Positions 1 to 5,179 of a stretch of 5,179 bases of DNA are shown here, in pieces. The number at the start of each line of letters is the position of its first letter. Positions within the stretch are counted from its first letter, which is position 1. This DNA comes from Candidatus Tectimicrobiota bacterium (GTDB lineage: Bacteria > UBA8248): the NCBI GenBank assembly GCA_016184445.1, contig JACPCT010000334.1, positions 1 to 5,179 on the forward strand, written 5' to 3'. The position numbers and the translations under genes were made by a program. The notes under the pieces are model-generated. The model was not told the DNA's origin, ran no database searches, and saw only the letters and a list, made by a program, of their open reading frames with translations.

Positions 1-18
1 CACCTCGCAGCCCTCCTG
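1..18 (-). promoter_or_regulatory. Ribosome binding site and probable GTG start of the next gene
   Basis: On the minus strand, AGGAGGG (12-18) is followed after seven bases by GTG (3-1) at the very edge of the window. The spacing is ideal and lies just downstream of the ABC_sub_bind stop codon. This is most simply the start of a co-transcribed downstream gene, perhaps a permease or a second binding protein. Only one codon is visible, so its product cannot be named. Confidence 0.6.
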
Positions 19-25
19 CGCACGC

Positions 26-1039
26 CTATCGGATCACCTCGTCCGCCTGGAAGAGGAGCGTCGGGGGGATCGTCAGACCGAGGGCTTTGGCGGTTTTGAG
101 GTTGATCACCAGCTCGAGTTTGATGGGCTGCTCGACCGGCAGATCCCCAGGCTTCGCCCCCCGAAAGATCTTGTCTACGAAGCCCGCCGCGCGGTAGTAC
201 AGGTGAGGATAGCTCACTCCGTAGGAGCTCAGTCCGCCGGCGTCGACGAACTCTCTTGATGGATACATCGTAGGCAGCCGATGCTTCGTCGCAAGTTCGG
301 TGATGGACTGAAGACTCGCTTGTGTAACCCCGTCCGGCCCCACGACGAGCGCGTCAGCACGAGATATGATGGCGGCATCGAACAAGGGTCCGATTTCCTC
401 AGACTTCCGCACGTCAAGGAGCTGAGGCTCGATGCCCAGGGAGCGGGCCGCCGTCTCGATCTCTTTCCACTGAGGCGGGAACAAAGGGTTGCCCATGTTC
501 AGCAGGGCCGCGATTCGTTTGATGCCAGGAAGCATCTCCCGGAGCAGCTCGACCCGCTTCCCGGAGAGTTCGGTGGCAAACGCGTTGAGCCCTGTGACAT
601 TTCCGCCTGGTCGTGCCAAGTTGGCAACGATGCCGAGCCCCAAAGGGTCGCCAATCGCTGCCATGACTACGGGAATGGATCCGGCGGCATTCTTGGCGGC
701 CAGGGCAGCCGGGGTCCCTCGTGTGACAAGCACGTCAACCTGCAGACGAACCAGCTCGGTTGCCAACGCCGGGAACCGACTGGCGTCGCCGTCGGCCGAT
801 CGATATTCGATGACGAGGTTCTGCCCCTCAATGTATCCCAGGGCACGTAAACCGTGTCGGAAGGCATCAAAGTTAGCAGCGTTCAGTACCAGCGAGATCG
901 TCTCCAGCACGCCGACGCGATAGACCCTCTTCACCTGCTGCGCGTCGGCGGGGAACGGCATTGAGAGGCAGGAGAGGATCACGAGGAGGGTGACCAGCCT
1001 TCTACTAATCATCTCACTTTCTGTTGCCCGAACTCGCAT
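26..1039 (-). CDS. ABC transporter substrate-binding protein (ABC_sub_bind family)
   Basis: A 337-residue periplasmic binding protein of the type I fold, ABC_sub_bind family (PF04392 type). These proteins are thought to deliver a small organic ligand to an ABC importer; the ligand cannot be told from sequence. Residues 1-35 form a signal peptide: a basic n-region, a hydrophobic core LVTLLVILSCL at 15-25, and a cleavage region ending ADAQQ at 31-35. Family hallmarks follow: RVGVLE (41-46), GLRALGYIEGQN (63-74), GDPLGLGIVANLARPGGNVTG (130-150), AGGLSSYG (267-274) and a strongly conserved end (LVINLKTAKALGL, 310-322). Length is normal and the frame is intact. The start at 1039 has GAGGGAG six bases upstream (1046-1052). 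An in-frame ATG at 1012 has a weaker site but would give a more usual short n-region, so the start is not certain. The stop lies 9 bases before an AGGAGG motif, suggesting an operon running off the left edge. Its G+C content is lower than that of the genes to the right. Family assignment is firm. Confidence 0.9.
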   Translation of the reverse strand: MRVRATESEMISRRLVTLLVILSCLSMPFPADAQQVKRVYRVGVLETISLVLNAANFDAFRHGLRALGYIEGQNLVIEYRSADGDASRFPALATELVRLQVDVLVTRGTPAALAAKNAAGSIPVVMAAIGDPLGLGIVANLARPGGNVTGLNAFATELSGKRVELLREMLPGIKRIAALLNMGNPLFPPQWKEIETAARSLGIEPQLLDVRKSEEIGPLFDAAIISRADALVVGPDGVTQASLQSITELATKHRLPTMYPSREFVDAGGLSSYGVSYPHLYYRAAGFVDKIFRGAKPGDLPVEQPIKLELVINLKTAKALGLTIPPTLLFQADEVIR

Positions 1040-1071
1040 TCGTCTCTCCCTCGCTTTGGATCCACTGCCTA

Positions 1072-1106
1072 TCGACTGTCCGGTCGAAGCCTAACAATAA
1101 TTAGGC
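1072..1106. promoter_or_regulatory. Pair of small inverted repeats upstream of the substrate-binding gene
   Basis: Two short dyads lie side by side: TCGAC-N6-GTCGA (1072-1087) and GCCTAA-N6-TTAGGC (1089-1106). They lie 33-67 bases upstream of the ABC_sub_bind start, where a promoter and operator would be expected. The second overlaps the left end of the inverted-repeat element. Stems are only 5-6 bp, so chance occurrence is quite possible. AT-rich sequence in the second dyad (TAATTATTGT on the minus strand) could supply a -10 region, but no convincing -35 was found. Confidence 0.25.
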
Positions 1107-1252
1107 CGATCCGCATAAGCCGCGGAATTTATTTTGGCTGCCCGCATCACATGCCGTTGATTCATCGGGCGGGGCCGCGGTAACGCCTTCCGTCCCAGCC
1201 GGTTGCGTCCGGTGCCTTGACGTATTATGGCGTCTTATGCGGATCGGCATAA
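1101..1252. repeat. 152-bp element bounded by 19-bp terminal inverted repeats
   Basis: The left end (1101-1119, TTAGGCCGATCCGCATAAG) and the right end (1234-1252, CTTATGCGGATCGGCATAA) are inverted copies matching at 18 of 19 positions, with 15 contiguous perfect bases. Each arm is itself nearly palindromic (TTATGC/GCATAA half-sites around GATC). The 114 bp between them contain no credible open reading frame and a few short GC-rich dyads. This is the form of a miniature, non-autonomous inverted-repeat element or a pair of recombinase sites. No target duplication is obvious at the borders, so insertion is not proven. A long-range mRNA stem or a bidirectional regulatory site are alternatives. 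The repeats are seen directly; mobility is inferred. Confidence 0.6.
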
Positions 1253-1253
1253 A

Positions 1254-1287
1254 CCGGCATTTCCCATCCGTTTGATCGGATGCCCGG
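1254..1287 (-). terminator. Possible intrinsic terminator of pgk
   Basis: Directly after the pgk stop codon, reading leftward, CCGGGCAT pairs with ATGCCGG (one bulged G) around a 19-base loop, and the stem is followed by TTTAT. A competing inner hairpin, CATCCG-N6-CGGATG (1265-1282), shares bases with it. The position is right for a terminator, but the stem is imperfect and the U-tract is short. The U-tract also falls in the right arm of the inverted-repeat element. Confidence 0.35.
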
Positions 1288-2526
1288 CTAGGCCTCGTCC
1301 AGCACCTCGACGGCCTTGAAGGGCCTCCCCTCCAGGAACTCCAGGCTGGCGCCCCCGCCCGTGCTGACGTGGGTGACCTGCTCGCTCAGCCCCGCCTGCT
1401 CGATGGCGGCGGCGCTGTCCCCGCCCCCGATGACGGTGGTGGCGCCCTTGGCCGTCGCGGCGGCCAGGGCCTTCGCGACCGCCAGGGTCCCGGCGTCGAA
1501 GGGCTTGGTCTCGAAGACCCCCATCGGGCCATTCCATACCACGGTCTTCGCCCCGGCGATGAGTCGGGAGAAGATGTCCACCGACTTGGGCCCGATGTCC
1601 AGCCCCATGAGCTCGCCGGGGACCTCCCCCTCGGTCACCCGGGAGGGCGCGTCCGCCTTGATCTCGGCCGCAGAGACGATGTCCACCGGGAGCTGGAGCT
1701 TCGCGCCGCCCAGGCTCCGCAGGCGGGCGGCCTCGGCCGCCTTGTCCTCCTCGACCAGGCTCTTCCCGGTCTTCTGGCCCGCGGCCCGCATGAAGGTGAA
1801 CATCATCGCGCCCCCGATCAGGACGTGGTCGCACTTGGCCAGCAGGGCCTCGATGACCCCGATCTTGTCCGAGACCTTGGCCCCCCCGAGGATGGCGACG
1901 AAGGGCCGCCGGGGGCTGTTCAGGGCGTCGCCCAGGTACTTGAGCTCCTTCTCCAGGAGGAAGCCCGCCACCCGGGGCTTGCCCGCCATCGCCTGGGGGA
2001 CGGTGAGCATGCTCGCGTTGTCGCGGTGGCAGGTGCCGAAGGCGTCGTTCACGTAGACGCCGGCCAGGGCGGCCATCTGCTTGGCGAAGGCGGTTTTCTT
2101 CTCCTTGAGGGCGGGGTCCTTCGCGCCGTCCTTGTCCTTGATCTCCTCGGCGGAGTGGAAGCGGACGTTCTCGAGCAGGCAGCACTCCCCGTCCCGGAGC
2201 TCCGCCACGGCCTTCTCGGCCTCGGGGCCCACGCAGTCCGGGGCGAAGGCGGCGGGCTGGCCGAGCAGCTCCCCGAGGCGCCTGGCCACGGGGGCGAGGG
2301 TCCACTGCCGGTTGGCCTCCCCGCCGTCCCCCTTGGGGCGGCCGAGGTGGCTGGCCAGGATCAGCCGGCCGCCCCCCTTGAGGACGTGCCGGATGCTGGG
2401 AAGCGCCATCCGGATGCGGCGGTCGTCCGTGATGGCGCCGCTCTTGTCCTGGGGCACGTTGAAGTCCACCCGCATGAGGACCCGCTTGGAGCGCACGTCG
2501 ATGCCCGCGATCGTCTTCTTGGCCAT
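1288..2526 (-). CDS. pgk: Phosphoglycerate kinase
   Basis: A complete 412-residue cytosolic phosphoglycerate kinase. It transfers phosphate between 1,3-bisphosphoglycerate and ADP, giving 3-phosphoglycerate and ATP, and is reversible for gluconeogenesis or carbon fixation. Substrate-side motifs are RVLMRVDFNVP (15-25) and HLGRP (60-64). GTCHRDNAS (164-172) replaces the common GTAHRAHAS form. The hinge and nucleotide side carry FVAILGGAKVSDKIG (209-223), GGAMMFTF (238-245), VVWNGPMGVFE (329-339), TTVIGGGDSAAA (363-374) and THVSTGGGASLEFLEG (385-400). It is slightly longer than the usual 390-400 residues because of a charged insertion near 128-146 (IKDKDGAKDPALKEKK region). The start at 2526 is fixed by the standard N-terminus MAKKTI; upstream in-frame codons do not resemble the family. 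A purine-rich GAGAGAG sits upstream as a modest ribosome site. No gap, tpi or fba gene adjoins it, so it appears monocistronic. Confidence 0.98.
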   Translation of the reverse strand: MAKKTIAGIDVRSKRVLMRVDFNVPQDKSGAITDDRRIRMALPSIRHVLKGGGRLILASHLGRPKGDGGEANRQWTLAPVARRLGELLGQPAAFAPDCVGPEAEKAVAELRDGECCLLENVRFHSAEEIKDKDGAKDPALKEKKTAFAKQMAALAGVYVNDAFGTCHRDNASMLTVPQAMAGKPRVAGFLLEKELKYLGDALNSPRRPFVAILGGAKVSDKIGVIEALLAKCDHVLIGGAMMFTFMRAAGQKTGKSLVEEDKAAEAARLRSLGGAKLQLPVDIVSAAEIKADAPSRVTEGEVPGELMGLDIGPKSVDIFSRLIAGAKTVVWNGPMGVFETKPFDAGTLAVAKALAAATAKGATTVIGGGDSAAAIEQAGLSEQVTHVSTGGGASLEFLEGRPFKAVEVLDEA

Positions 2527-2573
2527 GTCGCTCTCTCTGGAGGAAAAGTGTGGGGGGGATGATTCCAGCCGCG

Positions 2574-2611
2574 TTGGCTTCCTGAAACTCAATATAGGTA
2601 CAATCGGGCGT
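2574..2611 (+). promoter_or_regulatory. Candidate promoter of the SDR gene
   Basis: TTGGCT (2574-2579) and TACAAT (2599-2604) resemble -35 and -10 boxes with a longish 19-base spacer. Transcription would begin near 2611, leaving a leader of about 88 nt. The -10 box lies only two bases from the candidate pgk -10 on the other strand, so the two promoters overlap. The match is reasonable but not strong. Confidence 0.4.
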
Positions 2612-2619
2612 TTGGGCAC
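2584..2619 (-). promoter_or_regulatory. Candidate pgk promoter
   Basis: On the minus strand TATATT (2591-2596) matches the -10 consensus at five of six positions. It lies about 65 bases upstream of the pgk start, giving a leader of roughly 58 nt. The hexamer 17 bases further upstream (GTGCCC, 2614-2619) is a poor -35, so an activator or an alternative sigma factor could be involved. The AT-rich box stands out in very GC-rich surroundings. Inferred from sequence only. Confidence 0.4.
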
Positions 2620-2698
2620 ATCTTTTGGGCGGAGTCCGGGCGGGTGCGCGCTCGTCGGGGGCCGTCCGGGCCGCTGGGAAATGGGAGGGAGGAGACGG

Positions 2699-3493
2699 AT
2701 GGCGGTTTCCATCGACTTGAGCGGGAAGTGCGCCCTGGTGACCGGCGGGAGCCAGGGCATCGGCCGCGGATGCGGGGAGTGGCTCGCCCGGGCGGGGGCG
2801 GCGGTGGCCCTGGTGGCCCGCAACGGCAAGAACCTGGAGGAGGCCGCCCAGGGCATCCGGAAGGGGGGCGGGCGCGCCGAGGCCCTCGCCGCCGACCTGA
2901 CCGAGCCGGGCAGGACCGAGTGGGCCGCCGAGGAGACGGTGAGACGCCTGGGGGGGCTCGACTTCCTGGTGAACGTGGCCGGCACCGCCCGCCGCTCCGA
3001 CCCCGCCGAGACCACGGACGACGACATCGACCTCTCGATAAACCTCAAGGTCCGCGCCGCGGTGCGGCTGGTGAGGGCGGCCGTCCCCCACATGAAGGCG
3101 CGGGGCGGGGGCAGCATCATCTTCATCCTGGGGCTCGCTCACCTCCAGACGTCGGTCTGGCACGGCTCGGGCTGCATGTCGAACGGCATGCTCGTCCCCT
3201 ATAAGCACCAGCTCGCCCGGCGCGTGGCGCCCTGGCACATCCGGGTGAACGCCGTGAACCCCGGCGTGACCGAGACTCCCCGCATGTCCCTCCAGGAGCG
3301 GCGGATCGCCGAGATGACCGGGAAGAGCGTGGACGACGTGGCGCGGGAGCGGCTGGCGTCCATCCCGCTGGGGCGCTTCGGCCAGGTGGACGACGTGGCC
3401 AAGCTGGTCCTCTTCCTGTGCTCGGACCTGGCGGGCCACATCACGGGCGAATCCATCGCCGTGGACGGCGGGGAGACCAACGCCGTGCGCTAG
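2699..3493 (+). CDS. SDR-fold protein lacking the catalytic Ser-Tyr-Lys residues
   Basis: A 264-residue protein with the classical short-chain dehydrogenase/reductase fold and normal length. The dinucleotide-binding glycine motif TGGSQGIG is at 15-22, and Arg41 after the second strand (VALVAR, 36-41) favours NADP(H). NVAG (92-95) matches NNAG, N115 (SINLK) matches the structural Asn, IRVNAVNPG (181-189) and ITGESIAVDGG (248-258) are typical. Aligning on IRVNAV and on GGSI (137-140), the active-site Ser falls on G145, and the YxxxK motif falls on G158-x-x-x-N162. The catalytic triad is therefore gone while the frame and the rest of the fold are intact. The start at 2699 has GGGAGG six bases upstream; an in-frame ATG at 2681 would overlap that site. 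The gene is transcribed divergently from pgk and converges on the membrane gene. It may bind a cofactor or act as a non-redox enzyme or regulator; a dehydrogenase role should not be assumed. Confidence 0.85.
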   Translation: MAVSIDLSGKCALVTGGSQGIGRGCGEWLARAGAAVALVARNGKNLEEAAQGIRKGGGRAEALAADLTEPGRTEWAAEETVRRLGGLDFLVNVAGTARRSDPAETTDDDIDLSINLKVRAAVRLVRAAVPHMKARGGGSIIFILGLAHLQTSVWHGSGCMSNGMLVPYKHQLARRVAPWHIRVNAVNPGVTETPRMSLQERRIAEMTGKSVDDVARERLASIPLGRFGQVDDVAKLVLFLCSDLAGHITGESIAVDGGETNAVR

Positions 3494-3510
3494 GGCGGCC
3501 CCGGCGCGGC

Positions 3511-4641
3511 CTACCTCCGGCCGAAGATGTCTTCCCGCAAAGCCTCCCCCGTGCCGGGGGAGGCTTTCGCTTTCCGCGCCAGGGCGATGGACCAGCCCAC
3601 CAGGACGGCGTTCAGGACGAGGAAGAAGAGGAAGACCGGCAGCCCGCCCACCTGGGCCGCCCGCTCGTGCAGCGCGTAGAAGCGCTCGGCGGGCAGGGCG
3701 GCGAGCCGGACCCCCTCGCGCAGCACCGTCATCCCCAGCACCGAGAGAAGGGCCCCCAGCGAGGCGGCCCCGAGGAGGCCGGGCCGGAGGGAGGCCCTCC
3801 CCCACACGGTGAACCAGATCGCGGCCTGGATCAGCCAGCCGATCAGGGCGAGGCCGAGGTAGGGCCCCCCGGCCCCTCCCTGGACGAACGCCCGGGCGGC
3901 GGGCGAGAGGAGGGAGCCGTAGCCCGTCCCGGCGAGGGCGCTGAGGAGGAGGCCCGCCAGGGCGATGGCCGCCAGGCGGCGCAGCTCATAAGGGGGGACC
4001 TCCCGGGCCTGGCCGTAGGTCAGGTGAAACTGCCATCCCAGGAGGAGCGCCATCACGGGAAGGGTGCCCAGCGTCCAGACCGCGAGGCGGGGGAGGAGGT
4101 GGGCGCTCCAGAAGAAGAGGGAGTCCGAGCCGTAGAAGGCGGGCCAGGCCGCGGGCTGGAGGCTCAGCAGATGGTTCTCCGTCCAGGAGTAGCCGGTGAA
4201 GCCGAAGCACAGCCAGGCCGCCAGGGCGATGGCCCCGCCCCGCGCCGGGGGGCCTTCGGTGACCCAGCGGGTCTTGAGGATATAGAGCAAGTAGAAGCCC
4301 GCGATCAGGACGGGAAGGATGGCCATCCAGCGGTGGAAGAGCAGGAGGTTCGCCGTGTAGAAGGGCCGCGGATAGAGGATTTGGACGAAGAGGAGAGGCG
4401 CCACCCCCGCCGTGATGGCGCCGCTCAGGGCGAAGGGCATCCAGTCCCGCAGGATCTCGGCGAGGGGAGAGCGGTGGCGGGAGGCGGCGAAGCCGCCGGG
4501 GAGGAAGTGGACCGCCACGAGGTAGCCTGTCCCTGCCAGGACATAGCTCATGAACAGCACATGGATGAGCAGGGTGAGGACGTAGAAGGAGAGGTAGAGG
4601 GCGGTCGGAGGGGGGAAGCCGAAGGGGAAGGGGGCGCTCAC
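3511..4641 (-). CDS. Polytopic membrane protein coupled to cytochrome c
   Basis: A 376-residue integral membrane protein with about nine predicted hydrophobic helices (near 17-47, 67-90, 104-124, 136-152, 186-206, 223-242, 261-281, 288-306, 333-356) and a charged tail. I do not recognise a named family. The first helix region (LLIHVLFMSYVLAGTGYLV, 24-42) and the second (TAGVAPLLFVQILY, 77-90) faintly recall membrane subunits found beside c-type cytochromes. Histidines H27, H103 (FHRW), H157 (TENHLL), H181 (SAHLLPR) and H206 lie in or next to helices and could ligate heme b or bind quinol; this is inference. The GTG start at 4641 overlaps the upstream stop as GTGA, indicating translational coupling. 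Starting there gives a sensible N-terminus, whereas upstream in-frame sequence is a shadow of the cytochrome gene. The likely role is membrane electron transfer with the cytochrome. The stop lies 17 bases from the convergent SDR stop. Confidence 0.7.
   Translation of the reverse strand: MSAPFPFGFPPPTALYLSFYVLTLLIHVLFMSYVLAGTGYLVAVHFLPGGFAASRHRSPLAEILRDWMPFALSGAITAGVAPLLFVQILYPRPFYTANLLLFHRWMAILPVLIAGFYLLYILKTRWVTEGPPARGGAIALAAWLCFGFTGYSWTENHLLSLQPAAWPAFYGSDSLFFWSAHLLPRLAVWTLGTLPVMALLLGWQFHLTYGQAREVPPYELRRLAAIALAGLLLSALAGTGYGSLLSPAARAFVQGGAGGPYLGLALIGWLIQAAIWFTVWGRASLRPGLLGAASLGALLSVLGMTVLREGVRLAALPAERFYALHERAAQVGGLPVFLFFLVLNAVLVGWSIALARKAKASPGTGEALREDIFGRR
3539..3576 (+). terminator. Rho-independent terminator of the SDR gene
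   Basis: A 12-bp perfect stem, AAAGCCTCCCCC (3539-3550) with GGGGGAGGCTTT (3556-3567), closes a 5-base loop GTGCC and is followed by CGCTTTCC. It begins 46 bases after the SDR stop codon, the expected place. The U-tract is interrupted, but the stem is very stable. It lies entirely within the 3' coding end of the oppositely oriented membrane-protein gene, encoding its KAKASPGTGEALR tail. Confidence 0.7.
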
Positions 4642-5179
4642 CGCTTCCCTTCCCGCTGGGAGGCTGGGTGGATTCCCGCTTCCTGGAGCCAGCGGTCGAT
4701 CTGGACGATGGTGGGAATTTCGTTCGAGAGGGGCCATTCCTGCGGCCGCCGCGCCCGGTTCCAGGAGATCAGCTGGACCAGGGCCTCCAGCTCGTCCGCC
4801 GTCCCGGCGAAGGGAGGCATGAAGGGCTTGGTGAGCTGGAGCTTGGCGATGTTCAGGCGCAGCTGCTCGAGGGTCCAGGTGCCCGCCAGGTGCACCAGGC
4901 CGTTCGCCCCGGCCACCGTGTGGCAGACGCCGCACTGGAAGCGGAAGACCTTGGCCCCGAGGCGCACCTGATCGTTCGGGTAAGCCCCGGGATGGCGGAG
5001 GGGGTAGGGGTCCCGGGTCACCGAGCCGACCCGCCGCAGCTCGGCGACCTCGGCCGGGGCGATGGAGTTGGAGAAGAGGGTGCCTCGGACGGTGTAGGGC
5101 TTCCGCACCCCCTCCCGGACGAACTCCCCCCCGCCCGTGGCCACGAAGGCCAGGCCGCAGAGCAGGGTGGCCGTCGCCC
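4638..5179 (-). CDS. Membrane-anchored mono-heme cytochrome c (5' end missing)
   Basis: The C-terminal 179 residues of a cytochrome c protein whose start lies beyond the right edge; the frame stays open to the last base. The first visible residues, about 1-16, form a hydrophobic run (TLLCGLAFVA), so a membrane helix precedes the soluble part. A conserved-looking linker follows (GGGEFVREGVRKPYTVRG, 14-31). The class I heme domain has CGVCH at 82-86 (DNA 4920-4934) for covalent heme attachment with the His as axial ligand. M120 in the KPFMPPFAGT stretch is the probable second ligand, followed by the terminal helix (ELEALVQLISW). A GTG at 5144 is in frame but falls inside the hydrophobic segment, so it is unlikely to be the start. 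The protein may be the C-terminal cytochrome domain of a larger membrane protein. It overlaps the downstream membrane gene by four bases, implying that the two products act together outside the cytoplasmic membrane. Confidence 0.85.
   Translation of the reverse strand, partial: ATATLLCGLAFVATGGGEFVREGVRKPYTVRGTLFSNSIAPAEVAELRRVGSVTRDPYPLRHPGAYPNDQVRLGAKVFRFQCGVCHTVAGANGLVHLAGTWTLEQLRLNIAKLQLTKPFMPPFAGTADELEALVQLISWNRARRPQEWPLSNEIPTIVQIDRWLQEAGIHPASQREGKR

Noticed and set aside
281..923. Open frames of 144 and 189 codons antisense to the substrate-binding gene
   Set aside because: No recognisable motif or ribosome site, and they cover a conserved gene on the other strand.
1140..1170. GCCCG/CGGGC dyad inside the inverted-repeat element as a hairpin RNA
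   Set aside because: The stem is only five base pairs with a 21-base loop, within chance expectation for GC-rich DNA.
2552..2558. Run of seven G in the pgk leader as a possible phase-variation tract
   Set aside because: It is short, lies outside coding sequence and away from the candidate promoter spacer, and such runs are common at this base composition.
1369..2562. A 397-codon open frame antisense to pgk
   Set aside because: Low-complexity composition, no motif, wholly overlapped by a well-supported pgk; a shadow frame.
2081..2698. N-terminal extension of the SDR frame upstream of 2699
   Set aside because: The extension is antisense to pgk and unlike any SDR N-terminus; the Shine-Dalgarno and the normal family length support 2699.
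2527..3126. N-terminal extension of the pgk frame upstream of 2526
   Set aside because: It is antisense to the SDR gene, and MAKKTIAGIDV is the normal start of the enzyme.
1235..3805. An 856-codon open frame on the minus strand spanning pgk and the SDR gene
   Set aside because: It is rich in Gly, Arg, Pro and Ala with no family resemblance, runs in the wrong frame of pgk and antisense to the SDR gene, and reflects the scarcity of stops in GC-rich DNA.
3418..4971. A 517-codon plus-strand frame antisense to the membrane protein and cytochrome
   Set aside because: Its sequence is Gly/Glu/Arg-rich without domain features, while the opposite strand encodes clear membrane helices and a CGVCH heme site.

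Overview
This is a GC-rich bacterial window holding five genes, two of them cut by the window edges or nearly so. Sampled lines give about 70-80% G+C over the pgk, SDR and cytochrome genes and nearer 55-68% over the leftmost gene. Base composition, GTG starts, the family of ABC substrate-binding protein and the variant type of phosphoglycerate kinase suggest an uncultivated, high-GC soil or sediment bacterium. Rokubacteria, NC10, Tectomicrobia, Planctomycetes or deltaproteobacterial relatives are all possible. No rRNA or other phylogenetic marker is present, so this placement is only an inference.

Layout from left to right: (1) 26-1039, minus: a secreted ABC_sub_bind-type substrate-binding protein. 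A GTG with a strong Shine-Dalgarno at the left edge probably starts the next gene of the same operon. (2) 1040-1287: a non-coding gap with two small dyads, a 152-bp stretch bounded by 19-bp terminal inverted repeats (18/19 matching), and a possible pgk terminator. (3) 1288-2526, minus: pgk, a complete phosphoglycerate kinase of 412 aa, not flanked by other glycolytic genes. (4) 2527-2698: a divergent intergenic region with probable back-to-back promoters. (5) 2699-3493, plus: a full-length short-chain dehydrogenase/reductase-fold protein whose catalytic Ser, Tyr and Lys positions are Gly, Gly and Asn. (6) 3511-4641, minus: a polytopic membrane protein with several histidines near membrane segments. 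(7) 4638 to the right edge, minus: the C-terminal part of a membrane-anchored mono-heme cytochrome c, whose stop overlaps the start of gene 6 by four bases (GTGA).

The cytochrome c and the membrane protein form a translationally coupled pair that looks like part of a membrane electron-transfer complex. The SDR gene converges on this pair, and its best terminator hairpin lies inside the last codons of the opposing membrane gene. The pgk and SDR genes diverge from one short promoter region. The most noteworthy items are the catalytically degenerate SDR, the small inverted-repeat-bounded element, and the unfamiliar cytochrome/membrane-protein module.
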